From assembly GCA_018065885.1 (NCBI GenBank), contig JAGHSL010000284.1, positions 1 through 10,390 on the forward strand: a stretch of DNA of 10,390 nt, in the 5' to 3' direction. The stretch is from Candidatus Limimorpha equi. Its GTDB lineage: Bacteria > Bacteroidota > Bacteroidia > Bacteroidales > F082. The position numbers and the translations under genes are program-made. Within the stretch, counting starts at the first letter, position 1. Each line of letters starts with the position of its first letter. The notes below the pieces were generated by a model. That model was not told the DNA's origin. It did no database searches and saw only the letters and a program-made list of their open reading frames with translations. Shown here piece by piece: positions 1-6,454 of the stretch.

Positions 1-469
1 TAAGGCTGTCTTTTTCAACGGCTTGTGCTATTTGCAAGGCTTCTTCGTAATAGTTTTGCGCCTCGGGCAGCATTTGCAGGGAAGCCGAAGCCCTGCCGCA
101 GTTTCTCAAAGCCTGGGCCAAAGAGACTGAATCGTTGGTCTTGCGGAAAATAGTCAGCGCATCCTCGTGCAACGGCAAAGCCTCTTCGTTCATATTGTGA
201 ATCCAATACATCACGCCCAAATCATCCTCAATTTTTCCTTTCAGCCGCAACACGTCTTCCTTTCCGGCATCGCATTTTTCGATTTCCAACAAGGCCTGAC
301 TGAACAATTCGGCGGCCACCTCCGACTGCTTCTGATGGCGTTTTTCGCTGCCTTCCTTATATAAGAAGTCCGCTTTTCCGAAATGACGCGCTTCGTTGCG
401 GCACGATGTCGTCACCGACAAAATTCCGAAAAAGGACAGGCAAAACATCCAAATTTTTAATGCTTTCAT
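1..469 (-). CDS. TPR-repeat protein, 5' part only (C-terminus cut by window edge)
   Basis: An open frame starts at ATG 469 and runs without a stop through position 1, giving the first 156 residues. It begins MKALKIWMFCLSFFGILSV, a hydrophobic export signal followed by TTSC (residues 20-23). This may be a weak lipobox with Cys23 as the lipidated residue, but Thr at -3 is not typical. From about residue 35 onward the sequence is helical, with repeat-like segments such as EEALPLHEDALTIF and PEAQNYYEEALQIAQ. These fit tetratricopeptide (TPR) repeats of the longer ~40-residue type. In Bacteroidales such N-terminal TPR regions often precede a transmembrane segment and a LuxR-type DNA-binding or kinase domain; whether that holds here cannot be seen. 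It may instead be a plain TPR lipoprotein. A promoter-like box lies 22 nt upstream. Coding status is secure; function is unknown. Confidence 0.85.
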   Translation of the reverse strand, partial: MKALKIWMFCLSFFGILSVTTSCRNEARHFGKADFLYKEGSEKRHQKQSEVAAELFSQALLEIEKCDAGKEDVLRLKGKIEDDLGVMYWIHNMNEEALPLHEDALTIFRKTNDSVSLAQALRNCGRASASLQMLPEAQNYYEEALQIAQAVEKDSL

Positions 470-490
470 CACTATTCGATTTTTCACTTG

Positions 491-498
491 CAAAATTA
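491..498 (-). promoter_or_regulatory. Bacteroidota-type -7 promoter box for the TPR gene
   Basis: Read on the minus strand this is TAATTTTG, an exact match to the Bacteroidota -7 consensus TAnnTTTG. It ends 22 nt before the ATG at 469, so the 5' leader would be only about 15 nt. No clear TTTG -33 element is found at the expected distance, so this is a candidate only. Confidence 0.4.
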
Positions 499-842
499 TG
501 TGAAAAACCCAACGGAAAAACCTTTGTCAAGACCCCAAAGAGGCCATATCTATCAAAAAATTGAAATATCTATTTTTAAATCATTGATAAACAATGTAAT
601 AAAAACATGTCTATCTATGGCTTATCTATCATTTATCGGGCTTTAAAAGAATGTATTTCATTCACAACATCTAAAAATGCGGATTTTTTTCCGCAATTTT
701 TGCAAATCTTGCGGATTTTTTTCCGCAGTTGGCTTCGTTGTGAAAGACGACATCGAATATGGAATCGACAACATCATCCCACTTTGGCATTTTGGATTGA
801 ATTACTAAACAACAACAAACAACAAAGGCGAAAAGCTTCGCA
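499..842. other. Gene-free gap between the SprT-like gene and the TPR gene
   Basis: This gap separates two minus-strand genes. It contains an AT-rich part (about 545-635) in which TATCTAT or a close variant recurs four times. It also contains the duplicated 18-nt inverted repeat at 678-727, and a tail next to the SprT-like stop codon. No gene, tRNA or clear terminator is supported. A minus-strand frame at 671-862 is discussed under rejected items. Confidence 0.6.
678..727. repeat. Two identical 18-nt inverted repeats, 32 bp apart
   Basis: The 18-mer TGCGGATTTTTTTCCGCA occurs at 678-695 and again, without a change, at 710-727. Each copy can fold as a hairpin with 5-bp arms (TGCGG/CCGCA) around an A/T-only loop of 8 nt. 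The 14 nt between copies (AATTTTTGCAAATC) echo the TTTTTGC part. It lies between two genes of the same orientation. It may be a mobile or slippage-derived intergenic repeat or a protein-binding site; a strong terminator is unlikely because the stem is short. Confidence 0.7.
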
Positions 843-1457
843 TCACAAAACCTCCACCTCAAGCAATCCGCTCACGAAATACGATTTTCCATTGGTTTCG
901 CAATAGCAACGGTAGTTCTTGCGCAGTTTTTCGCCACGGCGGAAAACCATGCCGTTGGGTGCTAAGAAACGTGCATTTTCAGGCAAATCGTCAACGAGAG
1001 TTTTGTTCGATTTGCGTTCATCGTGCGATTTCAGCACTTTCATCAAGTCAAAATCGGTGCAAGTGCTGGCCGAAAGGTTTTGGAAATGCTGATTCAGTTG
1101 CTGAAGGACATCTTCGGGAAAAATTTCTGTGGTCAGGAAAGGTTGCATCAAGGCCTTGTAGATATGTTTCCATTCCTCGCCGTGAGGCTGCGCCTTTCTG
1201 CCATATTGCTGATACACATCGTAATGCGCCACTTCGTGAACGTATGTAATCAGCATCTGATAGGGATGCAAATCGCAATTCAAGGTAATGTGGCAAATGT
1301 CGCCTTTGCGTTGCGGCGGACGGAAATCGCCTAACTTGGTTGACCTTGGCCATTTGATTTCCACTCTGAATTTTCGGGCATCAAACATGGCCGCCACACC
1401 TTTCACCGATGCTTCGGGAAAATACTTCTTTAACAATTCAAGTTCTTCAGGCTTCAT
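843..1457 (-). CDS. SprT-like zinc metalloprotease-family protein
   Basis: This 204-aa protein has the SprT-like signature HEVAH at residues 74-78 plus a third likely zinc ligand, His92, in the segment PHGEEW. HExxH with a downstream histidine is the SprT/Spartan zinc site, and Glu75 would be the catalytic base. The family includes Spartan, a DNA-protein crosslink protease in eukaryotes; the role of the short Bacteroidota members is not established. Length and the C-terminal segment (LPENARFLAPNGMVFRRGEKLR, residues 158-179) fit the Bacteroidota type, which I recall lacking a full zinc ribbon; only scattered cysteines (133, 184, 186) are present. I chose ATG 1457 over the GTG at 1520 because homologues begin near the KKYFPEAS segment. 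This start overlaps the end of the upstream lipoprotein gene by 11 nt, which suggests translational coupling. No export signal is seen, so a cytoplasmic location is likely. Confidence 0.88.
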   Translation of the reverse strand: MKPEELELLKKYFPEASVKGVAAMFDARKFRVEIKWPRSTKLGDFRPPQRKGDICHITLNCDLHPYQMLITYVHEVAHYDVYQQYGRKAQPHGEEWKHIYKALMQPFLTTEIFPEDVLQQLNQHFQNLSASTCTDFDLMKVLKSHDERKSNKTLVDDLPENARFLAPNGMVFRRGEKLRKNYRCYCETNGKSYFVSGLLEVEVL

Positions 1458-1605
1458 AGTCGATGGTTTTTTGAGGAACGTAACTCCATTTCGTACATGT
1501 GTTGCAATGCCTTGGCGCACGACGGCGTCCAGGGACTTCCTTCGCCTTGCAACCTGCCATCAATACCAACAAACCTAAAAACAATATAATCAATTTTTTA
1601 CGCAT
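1447..1605 (-). CDS. Small (52-aa) lipoprotein with CxxC motif
   Basis: ATG 1605 opens a 52-codon gene. The first 18 residues form a classic lipoprotein signal (two basic residues, then a Leu/Ile-rich core) ending in the lipobox LMAGC, so Cys19 would be acylated. The mature peptide is only about 34 residues: a basic stretch (GRRRAPR, 26-32), a CxxC pair (Cys34, Cys37, in HCNTCTKWS) and an acidic tail. CxxC suggests a metal-binding or redox pair, though with two ligands only it could also be structural. The gene ends with TGA at 1447-1449, inside the start of the SprT-like gene (11-nt overlap), so the two are probably one transcriptional unit. It is not a family I can name. Signal peptide, lipobox and overlap together make a real gene likely despite its size. 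Confidence 0.75.
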   Translation of the reverse strand: MRKKLIILFLGLLVLMAGCKAKEVPGRRRAPRHCNTCTKWSYVPQKTIDYEA

Positions 1606-1620
1606 AATTTTTCGTTTTTT

Positions 1621-1687
1621 CGCAAAGGGTGCCGTTCGCTGAAGCTCACTTTGCCCTTTGCTATTTTTAAGTTGCCCTTTCAGGGCG
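1621..1687. repeat. 66/67-bp intergenic repeat, copy 1
   Basis: This copy matches 1749-1814 at most positions. It contains two nested inverted repeats: GCAAAGGG (1622-1629) pairs with CCCTTTGC (1654-1661), and GCCCT (1674-1678) pairs with AGGGC (1682-1686) around a 3-nt loop. It ends about 16 nt before the start codon of the small lipoprotein gene. Confidence 0.75.
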
Positions 1688-1714
1688 TTATTTACACCGT
1701 TTGCTGCAATCATT

Positions 1715-1734
1715 AGACGCGATGAATCGCGTCT
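1715..1734. repeat. GACG/CGTC palindrome 1 (REP-like)
   Basis: Arms AGACGCGAT and ATCGCGTCT (9 bp) surround the loop GA, with TCTA following on the right. It lies between the two copies of the 66-bp repeat. Its outer ends match the other GACG/CGTC palindromes in the window, while its inner arm differs. Confidence 0.75.
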
Positions 1735-1748
1735 CTACCTTTTTATTT

Positions 1749-1814
1749 CGCAAAGGGTGTCGCTCGCTGCCGCTCACTTTGCCCTTTGCTTGTTTAAACT
1801 GCCCTTTCAGGGCG
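1749..1814. repeat. 66/67-bp intergenic repeat, copy 2
   Basis: This is the second copy of the element at 1621-1687, in the same orientation. The hairpin arms GCAAAGGG/CCCTTTGC and GCCCT/AGGGC are kept exactly. The differences fall mainly in the first loop and in the spacer between the two hairpins. Confidence 0.75.
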
Positions 1815-1868
1815 GACGTGTGCCCAAATCCTTCCTCCCAACTCCAAACTTTTCACTTTTCCACTTTC

Positions 1869-1886
1869 GGACGCAAGATTGCGTCC
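1869..1886. repeat. GACG/CGTC palindrome 2 (REP-like)
   Basis: Arms GGACGCAA and TTGCGTCC (8 bp) surround the loop GA, followed by CTAC on the right. It sits inside a purine-rich AAAGTGG-type stretch (minus strand), as if inserted there, 41 bp past the EnvC-like stop codon. Confidence 0.7.
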
Positions 1887-1926
1887 CTACTTTCCACTTT
1901 AACACTTTTCAAACTTTCCACTTTCC

Positions 1927-3216
1927 TCATTTCGCCAGCCAACTTTCAGGATTCAGTCTGTCTTTTTCTTTCAGCAATTCGAAATGCAATTCGGTCTTGC
2001 CTTCTATCTTGTTTGTATGAATTTTACCCAGATTCTGCTTTGTCTTCACATTATCGCCACGTTTCACAGCGGCTTCCTCGATATTGGAATAAACCGTAAA
2101 ATAATCACCGTGACGAATGATGATGACCGTATTCGAAGCCGTCAACTTGTTGACACTGACCACCATTCCATCAAACACCGCCCTTGCCTGACTGTTTTCG
2201 CTGACCGCAATGTCAATGCCATTGTTTGTGACGACGACCTTATCTGAAACCACAGATGCGTGTTTTCCAAACGATGATGAGACATAACCTTTTTCGACCG
2301 GCCAAGGCAATCGGCCCTTGTTGTTGGCGAAATTGCCCGAAAGGGTCATTTCTGCAGGTGTAAGCGCCATGTTTTTGTTGCCGCCGGCAGGAACATCCGG
2401 CTTCGTATTGGCATTTGCATTGCCTTTTTTCTTTTTGGCCTCGGCCTCGGCTTTTGCCTTGGCTTCGGCTTCTTTCTTGGCCCTTTCGTTTGCCTTTCGG
2501 ATTTCCTCAGCAATGATGTCATCAATGGCCTTTTGAAGTTTTTTGGCCTGTTTCTGCTTGTTTTTGATGTCTTGCTGCAAGTTTCCTTCCTGCTTTTTCA
2601 ACTGTTTCACTTGCGTGTTCAGGTCTTCCTTTTCGCCTTGCAAAGCGGCTTTTTGTTCCTTTTCGCCTTGCAAAAGGGCAGCCTGCTGCTCGCGGGCTTT
2701 CCGGCTTGCCTCCACCTCGCCGCTGATGCGTCTTTCGGTTGAAGCAATCTGATCCATTTTGGTCTTTCGGGCATCGGAAAACTGACGTATGTAACGCAAA
2801 CGCCTGAAAGCCTGGTTGAAATCGTCGGCGGAAAAAAGGAAAACCAGCTTGTCGTAATGGCTGCGGTTTTTGTTGGCAAAGACAATCATCTGGGCATATT
2901 CCTTTCGCAGGTTTTTCAAATCGCCATTCAAGGCTTTGATGTTGCTTTGGCCTTTGCTGATTTCATCATCCAAAACGGCAATCTGCTCATTGTAAGCCTT
3001 CACAAGTTCCTCACGCTGCTTGATTTTCTTATCGAGCAAATTGACCTGATTCAGTGTGGCTTGCTTGTTTTTCGAAGTCTCTTTCAGCAACTTGTTGGCC
3101 GTAGCGATTTCCTGCTCCAAATTGGCGATTTGTTTCTCCAACTTGGCTTTGCTTTTCTGAGGATAAACCGCCAGCGAAAAAGCCATCAACAACAGGCAAA
3201 TGAGGTATTTTTTCAT
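1927..3216 (-). CDS. EnvC-like murein hydrolase activator (coiled coil + degenerate LytM/M23 domain)
   Basis: This 429-aa exported protein has a signal peptide (residues 1-20). A long charged coiled coil follows (about 22-240), then a Lys/Ala/Glu-rich low-complexity linker (242-272) and a C-terminal M23/LytM domain (about 303-429, starting RLPWPVEKGYVSSSFG). That is the EnvC architecture: the coiled coil docks to FtsEX and the LytM domain activates cell-wall amidases in the periplasm. In M23 peptidases the zinc and catalytic residues sit in HxGxD, YxH and HxH. Here they read N331-N-G-I-D335, Y376-S-N378 and E409-L-H411, so only Asp335 and His411 remain, and an activator rather than an enzyme is expected. 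The closing segment LNPESW is typical of the domain. Its ATG overlaps the TGA of the DUF4292 gene (ATGA), so translation is probably coupled. Confidence 0.92.
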   Translation of the reverse strand: MKKYLICLLLMAFSLAVYPQKSKAKLEKQIANLEQEIATANKLLKETSKNKQATLNQVNLLDKKIKQREELVKAYNEQIAVLDDEISKGQSNIKALNGDLKNLRKEYAQMIVFANKNRSHYDKLVFLFSADDFNQAFRRLRYIRQFSDARKTKMDQIASTERRISGEVEASRKAREQQAALLQGEKEQKAALQGEKEDLNTQVKQLKKQEGNLQQDIKNKQKQAKKLQKAIDDIIAEEIRKANERAKKEAEAKAKAEAEAKKKKGNANANTKPDVPAGGNKNMALTPAEMTLSGNFANNKGRLPWPVEKGYVSSSFGKHASVVSDKVVVTNNGIDIAVSENSQARAVFDGMVVSVNKLTASNTVIIIRHGDYFTVYSNIEEAAVKRGDNVKTKQNLGKIHTNKIEGKTELHFELLKEKDRLNPESWLAK

Positions 3217-3965
3217 AATCTTGTCCTTTGCATTTTTGAGGTGATTTTAAAGGGAAATGAAGTCGTTTCGTTGAGCGTCACCGAAGAATACTTCATTTTG
3301 CCTGCAAAAGTATACATTCCTTTTAAATCGAGGCTGATTTCTGTCGGAATCAAATTTGTGCCGAAGGTTTCGAAACCGCCGTAAATGGTGCTCATTTGGA
3401 AAAAACGGTCAACGAAATGAGTCTTTGCCGTGCGGAAATGTTGCTGTTCAACCCAAATTTCATCATAATTCGACGAACTGCTGATTTTGTAATACGGATT
3501 GTCCAATTCGCGCGTTTTTTCACCTTTACCAAGCATCCATAAACCATTACCTAACAGCGTGTTCTGAATATCCGAAAACCTAATGTCCGTTCCAAAACGC
3601 ATTTTAAGCATGTCGAGCGATTCCTTCACATACGAGTTTTCCAGCTTGTTGATGACAAAAAGCGAATCGGGCGTGAGCATGATTCTGACTGCTTCCATGC
3701 CCAAAAGTGCCGTCACCGAAACCCAAATGACACTGTCGCGCTGCATCCGGATTTGTCCGCCAAGATTCGAAATCAAGCCTGATTCGGGCTGAATGTTCAA
3801 TTTGGCGGTAAACCAATTCCATTGCGTTTCGTTCTGCTCCACTTGTTGAATCAAGGCTTCGGTGAGCATGGTTTCAGTCGGCGCCACATTCTTGCGATGC
3901 GAACCGCACGATGCCAGAACCAACAACGCAAACATTGAAACGATATGGAACTTCAACTTACTCAT
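3213..3965 (-). CDS. DUF4292 family outer-membrane-type lipoprotein
   Basis: The 250-aa product starts with a lipoprotein signal and lipobox LASC (Cys20). The body is rich in beta-strand-like segments, including RDSVIWVSVTALLGMEAVR (76-94), MLTPDSLFVINK (96-107) and a C-terminal strand region ending in FPFKITSKM. This pattern fits the Bacteroidota DUF4292 family. The family resembles LolA/LolB-type lipoprotein carriers in fold, so a role in moving lipoproteins or lipids at the outer membrane is an inference only. An ATG four codons upstream (3977) is also possible. I prefer 3965 because it forms an 8-nt overlap (ATGAGTAA) with the TPR stop codon and leaves a short standard signal. It sits between the TPR and EnvC-like genes with overlaps on both sides, so these three are made together. 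Confidence 0.85.
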   Translation of the reverse strand: MSKLKFHIVSMFALLVLASCGSHRKNVAPTETMLTEALIQQVEQNETQWNWFTAKLNIQPESGLISNLGGQIRMQRDSVIWVSVTALLGMEAVRIMLTPDSLFVINKLENSYVKESLDMLKMRFGTDIRFSDIQNTLLGNGLWMLGKGEKTRELDNPYYKISSSSNYDEIWVEQQHFRTAKTHFVDRFFQMSTIYGGFETFGTNLIPTEISLDLKGMYTFAGKMKYSSVTLNETTSFPFKITSKMQRTRL

Positions 3966-5679
3966 ACAGAGTGCCATCCTTCAATTTCTGTTCCAGTTTT
4001 TCGGAATAGCCGCCAGCCTTTTGCGCCTTTCCCCAATTTTCGATGGCTTTTTTCGTGTCGCCCGTTTTGAAAAGGATGTCGCCGTAATGCTCAAAATACA
4101 GTCCTTCAGGATTTTGCGCATTATCAAGGGCCTTTTTCATTTGTTTTTCAGCTTCCTTATAATTGCCATTCTTGTAAAGCACCCAAGCGTAAGTGTCGAG
4201 ATAAGTTGCGTTTTTCGGCTCCAATCCGATGGCGTGTGAGGCCATTTCAATGGCTTTGTCCAAATCTTCGCCTTTCAGCGAAAGATAATAGGCGTAGTTG
4301 TTCAAAACCAATGCATTATCAGGGTCGACGGCCAAAACCTTGTCGTAGGCACTAAAGGCTTTTTCCATCTCGCCAGTTTCATAATACAAGTCGCCCAAAT
4401 AGCTGTCGAAACTTGTCTGCAAATTTCTGTCGGCACAGTATTTCCTGCCTTTTTCCAAATACCTGATGGCCTCATCAGTCTGCTTGAAAATGGCGCTGCC
4501 AACACCAGCATACCAATAGAAAATAGGCTGCATGGGATAGTATTTCAAAGCCGCGACCGAATGTTCCAAAACCGCCTCGTTGTCCTTCAAATCCGCTTCG
4601 CTGAAAATGATGTTCTGCCAAGCCAGAAAATCAGTGCTATCGAGACTTAAAACCTTGGCATACATATCTTTCGACTGCTGGAAATCCTGTTTTTTCAAAT
4701 GATAGTTTCCTAAAACGATGTAACCAATCTTGTTGTCGGGATAGGTCTCAACAAAAGCCTGGCCGGCTTGTCTTGCCTGCTCGTCGGCCACTTTTTCCGA
4801 TGCTTTCTGGAACCAATAATCGTAAATGTTGATTTTCGTATTGAAATCCAGATTCTTGTTGCGGATGGCAGAAATCAGTTCCTTGAAAGCCTTGTCGTTG
4901 TCGCCTTTCTTTTCGTAAAATTCAAGCAACGAAACGTTGATGTATGGGTCGTTAGGATTGTTTTCCTTCACTTTTTCATACATCTTGAGGGCTTCCTTTT
5001 CTTCGCCGCTATCCATATAGATTTGCGCCAACATGCTGTAATAGCGTGCGTTCTGCGGGTCGTTGTCAACCATTTTCTGCAATTCGGCAATCATTTTCTT
5101 CTTGTCGCCCTGACGCTGATAAATGGCAATGCGCTGCTCGCTAATCAGTTCGTTGGAACCCATCTGTTTTTCCAACAAGTCGATTTTTTTCAAGGCCTGA
5201 TTGTAGTTTTCGCAAATCAGATAAACATCGATAAGTTCGCTCAGCGCATCAATGTCATCGGGATATTTTTCCGTCAGTTTTTCGTAGAGTTTCACGAAAT
5301 CGTCATACATTTCGTAATTGCGGTAAAACTTGCCCAAACGCAACTGATACCATTTGTTTTCCGGCTCCAGTTCAACGGCTTTGCGGATGCTCCTGAAAGC
5401 ATCTTCCATCCTGCCCGCGTTTACGTACTGCTCGCTCAGTTCATACATGCTGGCGGCATCGTTTGGCATGAACTGCAAGGCCTGCTCGAAATTCTTGATG
5501 GCACCTTGCACATCTTCACGGTATTTGCATTGCAAGCCATCGGAAAAATAAGTGGCGTTTTTGCGCTTGTCGATGACCACGCCGCCATCAGCTTTCAGAC
5601 CATCTTCCTGCGCCACGCACAACGAGACCGAAAACAACAAGGCAAAGCCAAAAAATATCCTTAATTTATTGATAGACAT
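3958..5679 (-). CDS. Large exported tetratricopeptide-repeat protein
   Basis: A 573-aa protein with a cleavable signal peptide (hydrophobic 6-22, likely cut near VAQED, about residue 23), followed almost entirely by TPR helices. Clear units include 45-77, 78-107, 108-141, 211-242, 317-348, 424-453, 458-489, 492-520 and 527-555. The best are DKAIEMASHAIGLEPKN and AEKQMKKALDN near the C-terminus. No enzyme domain is visible. TPR arrays act as protein-binding scaffolds, so this is probably a periplasmic or outer-membrane-associated assembly factor; the partner is unknown. Start ATG 5679 gives the compact signal sequence MSINKLRIFFGF; the ATG at 5694 would add five residues. It is followed without a gap by the DUF4292 gene and preceded by dut after a 141-bp repeat-bearing gap. 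I recognise the order dut, TPR, DUF4292, M23 from Bacteroidota genomes. Confidence 0.9.
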   Translation of the reverse strand: MSINKLRIFFGFALLFSVSLCVAQEDGLKADGGVVIDKRKNATYFSDGLQCKYREDVQGAIKNFEQALQFMPNDAASMYELSEQYVNAGRMEDAFRSIRKAVELEPENKWYQLRLGKFYRNYEMYDDFVKLYEKLTEKYPDDIDALSELIDVYLICENYNQALKKIDLLEKQMGSNELISEQRIAIYQRQGDKKKMIAELQKMVDNDPQNARYYSMLAQIYMDSGEEKEALKMYEKVKENNPNDPYINVSLLEFYEKKGDNDKAFKELISAIRNKNLDFNTKINIYDYWFQKASEKVADEQARQAGQAFVETYPDNKIGYIVLGNYHLKKQDFQQSKDMYAKVLSLDSTDFLAWQNIIFSEADLKDNEAVLEHSVAALKYYPMQPIFYWYAGVGSAIFKQTDEAIRYLEKGRKYCADRNLQTSFDSYLGDLYYETGEMEKAFSAYDKVLAVDPDNALVLNNYAYYLSLKGEDLDKAIEMASHAIGLEPKNATYLDTYAWVLYKNGNYKEAEKQMKKALDNAQNPEGLYFEHYGDILFKTGDTKKAIENWGKAQKAGGYSEKLEQKLKDGTLYE

Positions 5680-5694
5680 TTTAATATAAATCAT

Positions 5695-5820
5695 ATTTTG
5701 GAGTTAATGAACACATTTAAATGAACACGAACATATTTGTCGAACACAGATTGAACTGATTTACACGGATTTGCTTTTCATGCATAATATCAATCCGAAA
5801 AATCCGTATTCAATTCAACA
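5695..5820. repeat. Intergenic GAACAC/ACACGGATT repeat tract
   Basis: In this gap between dut and the TPR gene, GAACAC occurs three times (near 5708, 5723 and 5742). It is followed by CAGATTGAACTGATTTACACGG-type sequence, a wording I recall from many Bacteroidota intergenic regions. ATCCG-containing segments recur near 5793-5808. No gene is seen. Confidence 0.4.
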
Positions 5821-6258
5821 TCAGTGTTGACCCGTGTGACCGAATCCGCCGGCACCGCGCTCCGTTTCAGAAAGTTCCTCAACCTCAACCATTTCGGCCT
5901 GTTCGCAACGCGCAAAGACAATTTGCGCAATGCGGTCGCCATTGTTGATGACAAAAGGCTCATCGGAAAGGTTGATCAGGATTTGCTTCAATTCGCCGCG
6001 ATAATCGGCATCGATGGTGCCTGGCGTATTCAATACCGTAATGCCGTGCTTGAAAGCGAGACCGCTGCGCGGACGCACCTGACCTTCGTAACCTTCTGGA
6101 ATTTCGATATACAATCCTGTCGGAATCAAGGCACGCTGCATGGGTTGCAAGGTGACTGAACCATCCGGCAGATAGGCACGCAAATCCATTCCGGCTGAAT
6201 TCTTCGTTTCGTAAGCCGGCAAAGCATTATTCGATTTGTTTACAACTTTGACTTTCAT
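5821..6258 (-). CDS. dut: dUTP diphosphatase (dUTPase)
   Basis: This 145-aa protein hydrolyses dUTP to dUMP and pyrophosphate in the cytoplasm. That keeps uracil out of DNA and supplies dUMP for thymidylate synthesis. All five motifs of the homotrimeric family are present in order: AGMDLRA (22-28), RPRSGLA (62-68), GTIDADYRGELK (80-91), GDRIAQIVF (107-115) and the C-terminal RGAGGFGHTG (134-143). By comparison with E. coli Asp90, Asp85 is the catalytic aspartate and Tyr86 closes the uracil pocket. Motif 5 has His where many families have Ser (FGSTG); I believe this is common in Bacteroidota. The ATG at 6258 is preferred over an in-frame TTG at 6267 because MKVKVVNKSNN matches the usual N-terminus. 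It is probably part of the flippase-to-EnvC operon, although repeats lie on both sides. Confidence 0.97.
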   Translation of the reverse strand: MKVKVVNKSNNALPAYETKNSAGMDLRAYLPDGSVTLQPMQRALIPTGLYIEIPEGYEGQVRPRSGLAFKHGITVLNTPGTIDADYRGELKQILINLSDEPFVINNGDRIAQIVFARCEQAEMVEVEELSETERGAGGFGHTGQH

Positions 6259-6308
6259 ATAATTCAATTCGAGATTTAAAATTCAAAGATTTAATATTTA
6301 AAGATTTT

Positions 6309-6420
6309 GACTATTTGACTATTTTGACTTTTAAACTAATTTGCTCCCTGAGCTTGTCGAAGGGACGACCTTTTGAACAATTTTGAACCTTTTAATTTTA
6401 GACTATTTTGACTATTTGAC
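6309..6420. repeat. GACTATTTTGACTATTTGAC-type repeats flanking a REP
   Basis: GACTATTTGACTATTTTGAC at 6309-6328 and GACTATTTTGACTATTTGAC at 6401-6420 are built from the same two units in swapped order. They lie on both sides of the palindrome at 6345-6365, in the gap between the flippase gene and dut. TTTTGAAC also occurs twice between them (6371, 6381). This looks like slippage-prone intergenic filler. Confidence 0.5.
6345..6365. repeat. CCCTGAGCTTGTCGAAGGG-type palindromic repeat
   Basis: TCCCT and AGGGA arms enclose GAGCTTGTCGA. This sequence (or its complement, TTCGACAAGCTCAGGG) is a well-known extragenic repeat found in many copies in diverse bacterial genomes, including Bacteroidota. 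It lies 87 bp upstream of the dut start codon, inside what is probably a transcribed spacer. Confidence 0.65.
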
Positions 6421-6454
6421 GACTGATAACTGAAAAACTGATAACCAACACTAC

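Larger units (their letters stand above)
1606..1926. other. Repeat-rich 321-bp gap downstream of the EnvC-like gene
   Basis: No gene is supported here. The gap holds two copies of a ~66-bp element (1621-1687 and 1749-1814), two GACG/CGTC palindromes (1715-1734, 1869-1886) and, next to the EnvC-like stop codon, a stretch that on the minus strand is rich in AAAGTG and GGAAAGT units (about 1840-1926). No TAnnTTTG box was found directly ahead of the lipoprotein gene, so its promoter is unclear. Confidence 0.65.

Noticed and set aside
678..727. Possible CRISPR array
   Set aside because: There are only two copies, the spacer is 14 nt and A/T-rich, and no cas genes are present.
671..862. Minus-strand frame of 63 codons overlapping the end of the SprT-like gene
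   Set aside because: It needs a TTG start inside the SprT-like gene and its last third is just the translated 18-nt hairpin repeat pair. No ribosome site or family likeness, so treated as chance.
607..906. Plus-strand frame of 99 codons
   Set aside because: It runs through the same intergenic repeats and into the antisense of the SprT-like gene; the product is low-complexity and unlike any known protein.
1458..1520. N-terminal extension of the SprT-like protein from GTG 1520
   Set aside because: The added 21 residues lie inside the overlapping lipoprotein gene, and the family usually begins near the MKPEELELLKKYFPE segment.
4768..5664. Plus-strand open frame of 298 codons opposite the TPR gene
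   Set aside because: It is the complement of a well-supported TPR coding region; the hydrophobic, Phe/Val/Ile-rich product is what antisense of Lys/Glu/Asp-rich codons gives.
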